NCBI GenBank assembly: GCA_965212505.1
Contig: OZ243123.1
Coordinates: 2,418,001-2,482,000, forward strand
Reading direction: 5' to 3'
Length of the DNA: 64,000 nucleotides
Source of the DNA: JAHEKO01 sp965212505
Lineage (GTDB): Bacteria > Acidobacteriota > Thermoanaerobaculia > Multivoradales > JAHEKO01
Position 1 is the first letter of the stretch. The number at the start of each line of letters is the position of its first letter. Below the pieces are notes generated by a model that was given only the letters and a program-made list of their open reading frames with translations, did not search any database and was not told where the DNA came from. The position numbers and the translations under genes are program-made. Shown one piece after another: positions 26,303-35,979 of this stretch.

Positions 26303-28018
26303 ATGAGCTCGGATTCCCCCACGCCGCTCGCTTCGCCCCTGCGCCTTTGGCCAGCGGTTCTACTCCTCGCCCTGCTCTGGGGACTTGCGCTCCTGCCGCG
26401 CCTCTTCGAGGACCCACCGATGGTGGCGTTCATGGCCTCTTTCTTCGGACCGTTGGCGTGTGCGTTGGGCATCGGCGTCTGGTGGTTGGCGGGTAGCCGC
26501 GCGGAAAGGCGCGAGAAGATCGTCGGCGCGATCGCTGTCGTCTTCTTCCTCGCTCTGACACTAGCCCTGTTGCACCCGACGATGCGCGGCTTCCCCATCA
26601 TCTCCACGGTGCTGCCGTGGGGAGCCACAGCCTTCGTCTTTGGCCTCACAGCGACGCGTTGGATCCCGCTTCCGCGCCTGACCGCAGCGCTGGTCGCGAC
26701 CGCCATCGCACTCGGCTTCTGGACCCTGGTGCGCATGGAAGGCGTCTGGGGAGACTTCCAGACCGACCGCTCCTGGCGCTGGGAGCAGACGACCGAGGAG
26801 CGCTACCTCGCCGAGCGAGGCTCCGGCACCGGCGGTGCAGTCGTCGGCGCCGTTGGAGAGGCCGATTGGCCCGGATTCCGCGGCCCCGAGCGTGACGCGG
26901 TCATTACCGGCCTAACCCTCTCCGAAGATTGGGAGACTCGTCCGCCTCGAGTACTCTGGCGAGTACCGGTTGGGCCCGGATGGTCCTCATTTGCAGTCGC
27001 CGGGCGCCACCTCTTCACCCAGGAGCAGCGCGGCGAGCTCGAGGCGGTGGTCGCCTACGACGCCGACAGCGGCGAACAGATCTGGGCCCACGAGTATCCG
27101 TCGCGCTTCTTCGAAGCGATGGCGGGAGCCGGGCCGCGTGCCACGCCGACCCTCGTCGACGGCATGATGTTCACCCTCGGCGGCGAGGGCATCCTGCTCC
27201 GACTCGACCCGACGACGGGCGACGTCGTCTGGCAGGCCGACCTGCGCGAAGACGCCGGCCGCGAGCCGCCCACCTGGGGATTCTCGTCTTCGCCGCTCGT
27301 GGTCGGTGGTGTCGTGATCGTTCACGCGGGCGGCGAAGGCGACACAGGCCTTCTGGCGTACGGGATCGACGACGGTCGAGTTCGCTGGGGCGCCCCGGCC
27401 GGCGGGCACAGCTACAGTTCGCCGCAACTTTCGCGGATCGCAGGCGAGGAGAGGGTCGCACTGGTAAGCGATTCCGGTCTGAGCCTGATCGACCCCGCGG
27501 ACGGCTCCGTCGCCTGGCACCACGACTGGCAGCACAGCAGCTACCGGGTCTTGCAGCCGCTCGTCGTCGGCGACTCGACGCTCCTGATGAGCAGCGACTT
27601 CAGCGGCACGCGCAGGCTCGACATCCGTCTTGCCGGCGGATCCCTGGCCGCCGAGGAGCGCTGGACGTCGCAGGCGATGAAGTCCGGCTTCAACGACTAC
27701 GTTGCGCACGACGGTTTCCTCTACGGCTTCGACCCGAACATTCTCGCGTGCGTCAACCTCGAGACCGGCGAGCGCGCCTGGAAGGGCGGCCGCTACGGCA
27801 ACGGCCAGGTTCTGCTACTCCCCGATGCCGACCAACTGCTGCTCCTGGCCGAGAACGGCGACGTGGTCCTGCTCCGGACCAACCCGCAGAAACTCGAGGA
27901 GCTCACTCGCGTTGAAGCGCTCAACGGCAAGACCTGGAACCACCCGGTACTGGTCAAAGACCGGCTTTATCTCCGCAACGGCGAGGAGATGATGGCGCTC
28001 GAGATGCCGCTCGAGTAG
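26303..28018 (+). CDS. Membrane-anchored PQQ-like beta-propeller protein
   Basis: 571 residues; CGGAGGCAAC before the ATG at 26303. The first ~150 residues hold about four transmembrane helices (AVLLLALLWGLALLPRLF, ASFFGPLACALGIGVWWL, IVGAIAVVFFLALTLALL, LVATAIALGFWTLV). A PQQ-type propeller follows with WPGFRGPERDAVITG, VVAYDADSGEQIWAHEYPS, LLRLDPTTGDVVWQADL and similar blades. Related quinoprotein-like proteins often lack the PQQ-binding residues and act as scaffolds, so enzymatic activity is uncertain. It is divergent from the amidohydrolase at 26162 and ends four nt before the convergent M20 gene. Confidence 0.8.
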   Translation: MSSDSPTPLASPLRLWPAVLLLALLWGLALLPRLFEDPPMVAFMASFFGPLACALGIGVWWLAGSRAERREKIVGAIAVVFFLALTLALLHPTMRGFPIISTVLPWGATAFVFGLTATRWIPLPRLTAALVATAIALGFWTLVRMEGVWGDFQTDRSWRWEQTTEERYLAERGSGTGGAVVGAVGEADWPGFRGPERDAVITGLTLSEDWETRPPRVLWRVPVGPGWSSFAVAGRHLFTQEQRGELEAVVAYDADSGEQIWAHEYPSRFFEAMAGAGPRATPTLVDGMMFTLGGEGILLRLDPTTGDVVWQADLREDAGREPPTWGFSSSPLVVGGVVIVHAGGEGDTGLLAYGIDDGRVRWGAPAGGHSYSSPQLSRIAGEERVALVSDSGLSLIDPADGSVAWHHDWQHSSYRVLQPLVVGDSTLLMSSDFSGTRRLDIRLAGGSLAAEERWTSQAMKSGFNDYVAHDGFLYGFDPNILACVNLETGERAWKGGRYGNGQVLLLPDADQLLLLAENGDVVLLRTNPQKLEELTRVEALNGKTWNHPVLVKDRLYLRNGEEMMALEMPLE

Positions 28019-28022
28019 ACCC

Positions 28023-29294
28023 TCAGTCGCTGCTCTGAAGCAGCTCGAGGAGTACCGCGGTCATCGCCCGGGCACCGACGAAGATGGCCTCGTCGTCAGC
28101 GACGAAGTCCGGCGCATGCGGCAGGCCCCTGCTGCCGGTCTCGGTGTTTGCCACGCCGAGCCAGTACATCGCTCCCGGAGCGAGCCGCTGGAAGTGTCCG
28201 AAGTCCTCGCTGAAGAACGGTACGGCTCCAGCCATCTGGATGACGTTCTCCGCGCCGAGAGCTCGGTGCAGAATGACGTCCACGGCTCGCACGAGCTCGG
28301 GGTCGTTGTCGGCGCCGGCCGTCGATTCGGGATGGAACTCGACCGCCGCCTTGGCCTCCACTGTGGAGAGCTCGTCGAACGCCTCCTCGAGCTTGGCCTT
28401 GCCCTCGGCAAGCCGGTTGTCACCCGAGGCTCTGAGCATGATGTGAAGGGTGTACTCCGCCGGTCCTGGCCCCGCCGCAGCCCGGAACGGCTGAACCACG
28501 AGAAAGTCTCGACTCAACGGTATGCCACCCAGGCCACCGGAGGTGTCTTCCAGCGGCACCACGACATTCAGCGCTTGAAGTCGCGGCACAAGAGCCTGGG
28601 CAAACGCCTCCAGGTCGCCTTCCCCCTCGAGGGTCGCAACCGCGATTGTCGTCGGGGGTAGTAGGAGCCCCGGAGTACTACCGACCGTGCCGACCGGGAG
28701 GGGGGCGGTGTGGAAGGCCAGCACGGCATCGAGCGCCAGGCCTTCGAGCGCACCGCCCTCGAGCATCGCCTTGGCCCCCGAGGCGGTCTCCTCGGCGGGC
28801 TGGAAGATCAGCACCGCCGTCCCCGGCAGTTCCGTGCGGATCGCAGCCAATACCTCGGCGATGGCCAGGCCGACCGTCGTATGGAGGTCGTGACCACAGA
28901 TATGGCGAACACCCGGAACCTCGGAGCGATACTCGACCGGGTCGGGAGCGGTCGAGGCGATGGCGTCCATGTCCGCTCGAAAGCCCACGATTCGGCCGGG
29001 CTTGCCGCCCCGAAGCACGCCGACAACGCCATGTCCACCAACTCCGGCGCGGACGTCGAACCCGAGACTGCGGAGGCGCTCTGCAACAATGCCGGCGGTT
29101 CTGACCTCCTGGCCCGAGAGCTCCGGGTGTCGGTGCAGGTCCCGGAACACCTCGATCATCTCGCCGCGCAGCTTACCCAGGCGCTCGTCGATCCGATCCT
29201 GCAGCGTCGTCGCCCCGGCTGCATTCGCGACGCCAAGCGCGATCCATAGGGTTGTGAACGCATTCCTCAGCTTCGGAAGTTCCATTCCGTACAC
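28023..29294 (-). CDS. Secreted M20-family amidohydrolase (amino-acylase/carboxypeptidase-like)
   Basis: 423 residues. Start either the GTG at 29294 (GAGGGGG upstream) or an ATG three codons later. A signal peptide is followed by the M20D layout: FRADMDAI, the metal site HICGHDLHT, FQPAEE, AFHTAPLPVG, and the lid domain GPGPAEYTLHIMLRASGDN, then GAVPFFSEDFGHF and LPHAPDF. These enzymes remove acyl groups from amino acids or cleave amino-acid amides. It converges closely on the PQQ gene. Confidence 0.88.
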   Translation of the reverse strand: MYGMELPKLRNAFTTLWIALGVANAAGATTLQDRIDERLGKLRGEMIEVFRDLHRHPELSGQEVRTAGIVAERLRSLGFDVRAGVGGHGVVGVLRGGKPGRIVGFRADMDAIASTAPDPVEYRSEVPGVRHICGHDLHTTVGLAIAEVLAAIRTELPGTAVLIFQPAEETASGAKAMLEGGALEGLALDAVLAFHTAPLPVGTVGSTPGLLLPPTTIAVATLEGEGDLEAFAQALVPRLQALNVVVPLEDTSGGLGGIPLSRDFLVVQPFRAAAGPGPAEYTLHIMLRASGDNRLAEGKAKLEEAFDELSTVEAKAAVEFHPESTAGADNDPELVRAVDVILHRALGAENVIQMAGAVPFFSEDFGHFQRLAPGAMYWLGVANTETGSRGLPHAPDFVADDEAIFVGARAMTAVLLELLQSSD

Positions 29295-29404
29295 GGGAGC
29301 CCCCTCTCGAGTCGTTCGATCCTACGGTGTGACCAGCACTACGCCCCAGCGTGACGACGAGTTTCGTCGGAGTCTGCCGGAGCGCACCGCTAGAATCGGC
29401 CACC

Positions 29405-29845
29405 ATGAACGGCGATCTACCCGGCGGACCCATCAGGTGGCGAATGCACTTCGGGGTGCCTCCGACGCGAGTCTACGAAGCGCTCGACACGGACAGCGGC
29501 CGAGCCGCCTTCTGGGCGGAGTCGGCGGCGGAGACTGAAGGCATCATCGAATACCACTTCATCGAAGGCACCGTCTGGGCGGGCCGGATTCTCGAGCGGC
29601 GGGCGCCAGAGCTCTGGGCTGTCGACTACTTCGGCGGCGAGGCGAGGTTCGAACTCCATGCAGACGGCGCCGGTGGAACCGACCTGCTGCTCACGCATCG
29701 AGACGTGCCCGAAGACGAATGGAACGCCGTGCACGCCGGCTGGCTCAACGTCCTGTTCGCGCTCAAGGGATGGCTCGAGCACGGTATCGATCTCCGCAAC
29801 CACGACCCGGAGCGGTCCTGGGTGCAGGGGTACGCGGATCAGTAG
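29405..29845 (+). CDS. SRPBCC (AHSA1-like) domain protein
   Basis: 146 residues from the ATG at 29405. The START/Bet v1 fold is suggested by RVYEALDTDSGRAAFWAE near the start, strands FELHADGAGGTDLLLTHRDV, and the closing amphipathic helix AGWLNVLFALKGWLEHGIDL. Small proteins of this group bind hydrophobic ligands or aid protein folding (AHSA1); no specific role is visible. The window ends in another SRPBCC gene (63589). Confidence 0.75.
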   Translation: MNGDLPGGPIRWRMHFGVPPTRVYEALDTDSGRAAFWAESAAETEGIIEYHFIEGTVWAGRILERRAPELWAVDYFGGEARFELHADGAGGTDLLLTHRDVPEDEWNAVHAGWLNVLFALKGWLEHGIDLRNHDPERSWVQGYADQ

Positions 29846-29854
29846 AGGGCGCGC

Positions 29855-31741
29855 CTAGCGCGCCAACGATCGAGCGAGGCCGGTGCCCCCCACGCCAACC
29901 TCTTGGGCAAGCCGCTGGAACCTCGGCTCGTCTCGCAGTGAATCGAGCCGTGGCTCCACCCCGATCTCGATCAGTCGAGCCAGCCGTTGTGCGTAGGCGA
30001 GTTCGAGCGCCTGGAGGGCAGGCTCCGGTTGCCGAGCCGCCGCAAACGCCAGGGCGCGTCGATAGGGATCATCTCCACCCTGGGAGAAAACGAGCGCGTC
30101 GTCTTCGGCGGCCCAGTTGTAATAGGACCTGAGACGCTCGACCGGCGAGGCCCCCGCCAAAGCACGAGCTACCGTCTCGGAGGAGACCCGCGACGCCTCG
30201 ATCACCACCCTCGCTCGCGACAGGGCACCGTCCAGGTCTCCGGCGGCCGCAAGACTGTGAAGGAGGCAGCGCTCCACCATTAGGCGGTAGCGATCCAGCA
30301 CAAAACGTTGAGCAGATCGGCACTGGTCGATCGCAGCCCTCGGGTCCCCGGCCCAGTAGGCATAGAGTCCGGCGTCGCCAAGAACACCACCCGACGCCGG
30401 GTCGAGTGCATGCGCTCGCGCGACCGATCGGCGCGCTTGTTCGTGTTGACCGGTCACCGCCAGGTAGTAGCTCCAGGCGCGCTGAGCCCGAGCCGATTGG
30501 GGCCTCGATGCGGCGGCGAGTTCGAGATCCGGGCGGGCTTCTGCCAGGCGCCAGCCGCGCAATGCCAGCCGTCCGCGCTCGAGCGCCAGCTCCGGTCGCA
30601 ATCCGAAGGAGTCGACCGCCCGGGCGATCGATCGCTTGGCCTCGACTTCGGCTCCGAGATCGACCTGCACCCGGGCGAGAGCAGCCCTCGCCGCACTAAA
30701 TCCGGGAGCCTCCTCGACAACCTGCTCGAGGATCTCGGCTGCGCGGAGGCGACTCGTCTCGTCGCCTTCTTCGATCAGTCGCAGAGCGATCGGCCACTCA
30801 ACCGCGTGTCGAGAGGCTGGCGCACCTGGCGACGGGGGCAGCTGCCCGATGCGATAGTGCTCCTCGAAGGCTCTGGAGACTCGAACCGCCAACGCCTCCT
30901 GAGAAGCGACCGACGACACGAGCAGCGGCTGCCGGTAGTCCAACGCCCACTCATTGACGGCCGTCTCAGCGCGCACGATCTGCAAACTCACCTTGTAGCC
31001 ACCGGGCTCGGGGCGTACTCGCCCCTGAAGAACGAGGTCGATGTCAAAGCGATGCCGGAGATCGCCGAGCGGCAGGTCTCGAACGCGGTAAGACGACGAG
31101 CGGGCAAGCACCCGCAATCGAGCCGGCTCGGCGCGACCGAGGGTCGCTATCAGCTCCTCGGTCAGCCCCTCGGCGAAGAGGGCGTCGTCCTCCACACCGC
31201 CAATCGTCTCGAGCGGCAGCACGGCGAGAAGGAGACCGGGGCGCTGGCGAACTGAGAGCCAAGTCAACCCGGCGAGAAGGGTCAGAACGGCGACCCACGG
31301 ACCAACCCGGGCTCGGAGCCGCGGCGGAGCGGTAGAAGGGCTCCGAATTTTGGCCACAAAGCGGTACCCCCGTCGCGGGACCGTCTCGACGAAGCGTGGC
31401 GCCTCGGCGTCGTCCGCGAGCACCGTCCGAAGCTGTCGGACACAACTATTCAATCCCTGATCGAACTCGACCACGGTGTCCGGCCAGAGCTCAGACTGCA
31501 GCTCAGATCGGCCTACCAACGCCCCGTCGTGCTCCAGGAGCAGAGCGAGGACACGTGAGGGCTTGGGCGGCAAGGGAACAGGTCGCCCCTCACGAAAGAG
31601 CTCCAGCGTCGTCAGATCAAACTCGAAGTCTGCGAAACGAACGCGGCGCAGACGGCCGCTTCGAAGATCGCGACCACTCTCGCTCGCCGGTGCACTCCGT
31701 TCCATCCCTCGAGAGTCTAGCCGTTGGAGAGGGAGCTTCAT
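29855..31741 (-). CDS. Winged-helix regulator with TM helix, TolB-like domain and TPR repeats
   Basis: 628 residues from the ATG at 31741 (GAGGAATCC upstream). The order is winged-helix DNA-binding domain (about 36-130; FADFEFDLTTLELFREG and VPRRGYRFVAKI), transmembrane helix (about 148-165), a TolB-type N-terminal domain (AVLPLETIGGVEDDALFAEG, FDIDLVLQGRVR), then TPR-like helical repeats to the end. This is a CadC/adenylate-cyclase-associated sensor layout. It is divergent from the S9-like gene, which it may regulate (inference). Confidence 0.85.
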   Translation of the reverse strand: MKLPLQRLDSRGMERSAPASESGRDLRSGRLRRVRFADFEFDLTTLELFREGRPVPLPPKPSRVLALLLEHDGALVGRSELQSELWPDTVVEFDQGLNSCVRQLRTVLADDAEAPRFVETVPRRGYRFVAKIRSPSTAPPRLRARVGPWVAVLTLLAGLTWLSVRQRPGLLLAVLPLETIGGVEDDALFAEGLTEELIATLGRAEPARLRVLARSSSYRVRDLPLGDLRHRFDIDLVLQGRVRPEPGGYKVSLQIVRAETAVNEWALDYRQPLLVSSVASQEALAVRVSRAFEEHYRIGQLPPSPGAPASRHAVEWPIALRLIEEGDETSRLRAAEILEQVVEEAPGFSAARAALARVQVDLGAEVEAKRSIARAVDSFGLRPELALERGRLALRGWRLAEARPDLELAAASRPQSARAQRAWSYYLAVTGQHEQARRSVARAHALDPASGGVLGDAGLYAYWAGDPRAAIDQCRSAQRFVLDRYRLMVERCLLHSLAAAGDLDGALSRARVVIEASRVSSETVARALAGASPVERLRSYYNWAAEDDALVFSQGGDDPYRRALAFAAARQPEPALQALELAYAQRLARLIEIGVEPRLDSLRDEPRFQRLAQEVGVGGTGLARSLAR

Positions 31742-31801
31742 GGATTCCTCACAGCTTCGTCAGATGATCTCCATTGCTCATTAGGCGGCCCGTCGACTCA
31801 T

Positions 31802-34270
31802 ATGGGCTCGATGCCGATCGTGCCTGCGCCTGGGGGACCGAGAGAAAACTCGAGAACGGGCCGCCGCGCGACCCGGCTTCGCAGCACCTTGGCCGGCACT
31901 CTCCTGATCGCGTTCTCGCACGCCGCCGAACCGGCCTGGTCTCCGAGCCGACAGATCGACACCGCCACCGTGCGTGACACCGCCCTCAGCGCAGTAGGCG
32001 AACGCGTCGCCTTCACCGTACGCCGGGCTGTCTGGAAAGCGGGCGCGGCCGAGTGGAGGCATCGCGTGTGGGTTGGCGGATCGAACGAACCGAGCGCTGC
32101 GCCATTCTCGTCCATCACCGACGATTGTTTCGCGCCCTCCTTCTCGAACGACGGCGTATCGATCGCCTATCTGTGCCGCAACGGGACGGGTGCTCAGATT
32201 CGCGTCCGCCAACTCCACGGAGGGCCTGCGCGCCGGGTCACCAGAGCCGCCCTCGGAGTCGAGCAGTTTCTCTGGAGCCCCGTGACGGGGCGCCTTGCCT
32301 ATCTCGCCGCAGATCCCGCAGAGCAGTTTCCACTGCACCCTTCGCTCAAGGCGGCCAACCGGCCTCCGAGGCATCTCTTCCATCTGGATCTCGACCTTCC
32401 GCCGACCGGTTTTCCGGGGGCGATCCAGATCTCCTGGGGTCCGTTCGACGTAAGCGACTTCACGTGGTCGCCCGACGGCACACGCATCGCCTACGCGCGG
32501 CGGCCCGACACATATCCAGACACCGGCCTCGTGGCGTCCGATCTGGGCGTCCTGCAGCTTGCCGGCCGCGGCCTTCGCCGCGGTTCCGGTCTACGCAAGA
32601 GCAGCGGCACCGATGTGGCACCGCTCTGGTCCTCAGACAGCCGCTGGATCGCCTTCGCCTCCTCGGGCGATCGCCCCGAGCCGATCGGCCTGGGCGACCT
32701 TCACATCATCTCTGCCGACGGCACTGAACTGAGACAGCTCGCCGCCACTCAGGAACGAGGCCTCTCCCCGCCTATCGGCTGGAACGCCGCGTCGGACCAG
32801 ATCTATATCGCCGAGGCCGCCGGCACCGCAACGCACCTGCTCGGAATCCCAATCGACGGCGACCCTCCAGTGGTCCATCTCGGTGGTACTGAGCATCGCA
32901 GCGCCTTCTCCATCTCAGCCGACGGCTCGACGGTCGCGTTCGTCCAGGAGGCTCCCGACAGCCCTCAGGAGGTGTTCGTCTGGCGCCCGGGAGCACAACC
33001 GCTGCGCGTCAGCGCACTCCACAGGCGATCGGCCACCCCGACCGCAAGTCGAACGGAACTCTTCACCTGGACCTCGTTCGATGGCCTTCCAATCGAGGGA
33101 CTGCTCACACGCCCGACTGATCCTGCGGGGCCTAGCCCGTTGGCCGTATGGATTCACGGTGGACCGGCGGCGCGGTCTGTCGCAAGCTTCACAGGATCTC
33201 CCGAGACCTTCATGGTCGAGAGCCTGGTCGCGGAGGGATGGTCCATTCTCCGGCCAAACTACCGCGGCAGCCTCGGTTACGGCCCTGCGTTTCGCTCCCC
33301 GCCAATCGGCGCCTGGGGCGAGCCGGCGGCGATTGACATCCGCTACGGAATCGAAGCCCTGGTCGCCGGTGGGGTCGCTCGACGCGATGAGATCTTCATC
33401 GCTGGTTGGGGCTATGGAGCTCATCTCGCCCTGCTCTTGGCTAGTGACACCGCCCCCCCACGAGCGCTCTCGATCGGCGCACCGCTCACTGACATCTACG
33501 CGCTCGCCACGGCGACAGATATCCCGTCCTACCTGACGGAGTACTTCCCGGCGCCCGCGGTGTTCGACCCCGGGCCGTACCGCAGAGCTTCGCTGCTGGA
33601 GCGCGCACCTCGTATCGCCGCCCCGGTGCAGATTTTTCACGGCGAGCTCGATCGGCGGATTCCCGTCGGACAGAGCCGGGCGCTCTTTAATGCTCTACGA
33701 CTGGCTGGCAGCCCAGCCGAGCTCGTACTACTGCCCAGCGCGACCGGCCAACCTACCAACCCGAATGAACTCCTGGCACTTCAAGAGGAACTCCACAAGT
33801 GGTGGCGCCAACACCTCCGGCCGCGTCCTCGGATCGAAGCAGATCGCCCGCAGCCACAACCCCGCCGAGCACCGTTCATCCCCTCGGAGTACGAGCCCTA
33901 CGGCCAGGCGGGTGACGGTGTCATTGAGGGGGCGGCCTACCTCGAAACGCCCGGAGGCGGCCGCCATCCCTGCGCACTCGCCCTCGTCTTCATGAACCCG
34001 GTGACCACCTTCTCGACCGAATGGTACGTGCGAAATGTTCTTCGGCGGGAGGAGCTCGAACCGGTCGAGGCGCCAAGCGCCCTGCGATTTCACTGGATCA
34101 CCCGATCCGACACACTCGGTCGCTTTCGCTTCGTCGACCTCCCCCGGGGCGACTACTACCTCGGGTGCCGCGCGATCCCGACAGAGGGTTTCGCTCATGG
34201 TCGAGCGACTGTCCGTCCGGGCGAGGTGACCTACGTGAACCTGACGCGACAGATCGGAGTCGAGCCATGA
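31802..34270 (+). CDS. S9 prolyl oligopeptidase homologue, catalytically dead, with C-terminal beta domain
   Basis: 822 residues from the ATG at 31802; a later ATG (31811) is possible. A signal peptide (TLAGTLLIAFSHAAEPA) precedes a propeller (WSPDGTRIAYARRPD, PLWSSDSRWIAFASSGDR) and a C-terminal alpha/beta hydrolase. The nucleophile elbow reads GWGYGA, so Ser is replaced by Gly (codon GGC, residue about 537). The Asp remains (HGELDRRIP), but the usual GEGHG histidine loop reads PSATGQP. Two of three triad residues are therefore missing. Past about residue 685 a carboxypeptidase-regulatory-like beta domain is added. It is probably a binding rather than a cleaving protein, and is coupled by ATGA to the next gene. 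Confidence 0.85.
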   Translation: MGSMPIVPAPGGPRENSRTGRRATRLRSTLAGTLLIAFSHAAEPAWSPSRQIDTATVRDTALSAVGERVAFTVRRAVWKAGAAEWRHRVWVGGSNEPSAAPFSSITDDCFAPSFSNDGVSIAYLCRNGTGAQIRVRQLHGGPARRVTRAALGVEQFLWSPVTGRLAYLAADPAEQFPLHPSLKAANRPPRHLFHLDLDLPPTGFPGAIQISWGPFDVSDFTWSPDGTRIAYARRPDTYPDTGLVASDLGVLQLAGRGLRRGSGLRKSSGTDVAPLWSSDSRWIAFASSGDRPEPIGLGDLHIISADGTELRQLAATQERGLSPPIGWNAASDQIYIAEAAGTATHLLGIPIDGDPPVVHLGGTEHRSAFSISADGSTVAFVQEAPDSPQEVFVWRPGAQPLRVSALHRRSATPTASRTELFTWTSFDGLPIEGLLTRPTDPAGPSPLAVWIHGGPAARSVASFTGSPETFMVESLVAEGWSILRPNYRGSLGYGPAFRSPPIGAWGEPAAIDIRYGIEALVAGGVARRDEIFIAGWGYGAHLALLLASDTAPPRALSIGAPLTDIYALATATDIPSYLTEYFPAPAVFDPGPYRRASLLERAPRIAAPVQIFHGELDRRIPVGQSRALFNALRLAGSPAELVLLPSATGQPTNPNELLALQEELHKWWRQHLRPRPRIEADRPQPQPRRAPFIPSEYEPYGQAGDGVIEGAAYLETPGGGRHPCALALVFMNPVTTFSTEWYVRNVLRREELEPVEAPSALRFHWITRSDTLGRFRFVDLPRGDYYLGCRAIPTEGFAHGRATVRPGEVTYVNLTRQIGVEP

Positions 34271-34782
34271 GTCGAGCGGCCGCCATTGCTCTACTGCCCC
34301 TGCTCATCTGGTCCTCCGCCTCTTCCGCGGCGAAGGAAGATGTCAAGCCCACGCTCGAGCCGTGGGACAGGCTCGTCGGCAACTGGAACTGTCTCGTCCG
34401 GTCGCCCATCGAGAGCGGCGGCTATCGAGAGACGCGTTCCACCTGGCACTGGCGGCGCGCCCTCGGCGGCCGAGCCCTGCAGGACGAGTACATCGGCCAG
34501 ATGCCTCCTAAGGGTGAGCCATTCCGAGGAACTGCTCTGCGCTTGCTCGATCCCGAAACAAATCGGTGGGACATTGCCTGGATCGACAGTCGTTCTCCAA
34601 CCATCAAGCGGTTCACTGCCGTCTCGGGTCCTGACTCAGTCACGATGCACAAGGCCGGGGGAGTCGACCCCACATGGCAAACTCGGTTCTACGAAATCTC
34701 GTCGGATCGTTTCCGCTGGTCGACGGAGCCGGCAGGCGGTGAGATGACTTGCCAGCGTGCCACGAGGAGTCCAACCGACTAG
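34267..34782 (+). CDS. Secreted lipocalin-like protein (DUF1579-like)
   Basis: 171 residues from the ATG at 34267, which overlaps the previous stop (ATGA). Signal peptide AAIALLPLLIWSSASSAAK. The mature part is beta-rich with DRLVGNWNC near its start and TRSTWHWRRALGGRALQDEY, as in small barrel proteins of the DUF1579/lipocalin-like type that may bind a hydrophobic ligand. Function unknown; translational coupling ties it to the S9-like pseudoenzyme. Confidence 0.65.
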   Translation: MSRAAAIALLPLLIWSSASSAAKEDVKPTLEPWDRLVGNWNCLVRSPIESGGYRETRSTWHWRRALGGRALQDEYIGQMPPKGEPFRGTALRLLDPETNRWDIAWIDSRSPTIKRFTAVSGPDSVTMHKAGGVDPTWQTRFYEISSDRFRWSTEPAGGEMTCQRATRSPTD

Positions 34783-34849
34783 TGACGCTCCCGCCAAGAC
34801 GCTCGATCGAGTGCCCCAGCCTTGGTGAACGCCCTCGAGACTCGCGCCG

Positions 34850-35902
34850 CTACTTGATCTTGCCGACCTTGTACTCGCCCGAGAGGGTCGGCTTGCCGCG
34901 CTTCATCACCAGCCGGAACGAGCCCTCGCGGACGCCCTTGTCCGCAATCTGCCCGGCGTGGAACTCATCAGACGTCTCACCAGAGTCGAGGGCCACGTCG
35001 CCTTCGTAGACCGGCTGGAAGTAGAGCCGGCCGATCGGGAACCCGACCTCAAAAGCGTAGGTCGTCTTGCCGACGCCGATGACCAAGGGCTGATCGGTGA
35101 GGTTGGTCAGCGTCACGCCGAACGCACGTCCACCGGTGTTGGCGCGCACACGGAAGTTCAGCGCGATGGAACCGCGTTGGTAGGCCAGGGCAATGTTGAG
35201 GCGTTGGGCGGTCGCCGTCGCTGTCGACGCAACCTTCGGCTTCGGGTAGTTCCGTACCGCGCCCGAGCCCGAGTCAACGAGCCGAGTCTCGAACGACGAT
35301 TCGCCGCTCCGCTCGTTGCGCGACGTTGTCTCCTGGTAGACGAGCCCGAAGGGCACCGAGCGGCTCAGGCAGACCTTGCCGGTCATCGTGCCCGGATTCG
35401 GGCCGCCCAAAACGGCCTGGAATTCGTACAGATCACAGGTCACTCCGTCGTCAGTGGCGCTCCCGGCCGACTCGAAACTGCTGAACTCGGCCATCGCGTC
35501 ACGCATCGCCTGCACCATTTGCTCCGGCTGGGCCAGTGGCGGGCGGCCCTCCATCACAAACGTCGCACCGGTGAGCGCCTTGCCGAAGCTGAGGAACCGA
35601 CGCTGCCAGTCGAAATGCGGATCGAGTTTGAAGATGCTCTTCGACTCGTTCCCCGAATTGGGGCCGGAAACGAACTCGGTGAGGATCTCGACCGCCAGGC
35701 CGCCGCTCTCGTCCGCTAGCCGGGTATAGGTCGCAGCGGTCTTGCTGCCGTCGGCTGTTGTCGTCTCGTACTTGGCCCAGCTCCCCGGCGCCGTCGGTTC
35801 GAAGTAGGCCTGCGGAAGTTCGCCGGCGAGGAGCGTTCCGGTCGTCAGGCACGCCGAGAGCGCGAGGAGGGGCATTCGTCGTCCCGTTGGATTTGTTCGC
35901 AC
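34850..35902 (-). CDS. Secreted protein of unknown function
   Basis: About 350 residues. A GTG at 35902 gives a basic n-region (RTNPTGRR) before the hydrophobic core, and an ATG at 35875 starts directly at MPLLALSACLTTG; the exact start is not fixed. The N-terminal two thirds look like a beta-rich domain with a CDLYEF cysteine pair (C at VTCDL and GKVCL). The last ~130 residues form a sandwich (GVTLTNLTDQPLVIGVGKTT). No family recognised. It is divergent from the ankyrin-PQQ gene. Confidence 0.6.
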   Translation of the reverse strand: MRTNPTGRRMPLLALSACLTTGTLLAGELPQAYFEPTAPGSWAKYETTTADGSKTAATYTRLADESGGLAVEILTEFVSGPNSGNESKSIFKLDPHFDWQRRFLSFGKALTGATFVMEGRPPLAQPEQMVQAMRDAMAEFSSFESAGSATDDGVTCDLYEFQAVLGGPNPGTMTGKVCLSRSVPFGLVYQETTSRNERSGESSFETRLVDSGSGAVRNYPKPKVASTATATAQRLNIALAYQRGSIALNFRVRANTGGRAFGVTLTNLTDQPLVIGVGKTTYAFEVGFPIGRLYFQPVYEGDVALDSGETSDEFHAGQIADKGVREGSFRLVMKRGKPTLSGEYKVGKIK

Positions 35903-35979
35903 GGCGCCGACCCTAGCCGCGCTCAGCGCGGTTGTCCATTCGCCCGCCGACACCGGCAACCGCTGCTAGCATCGTCGCC

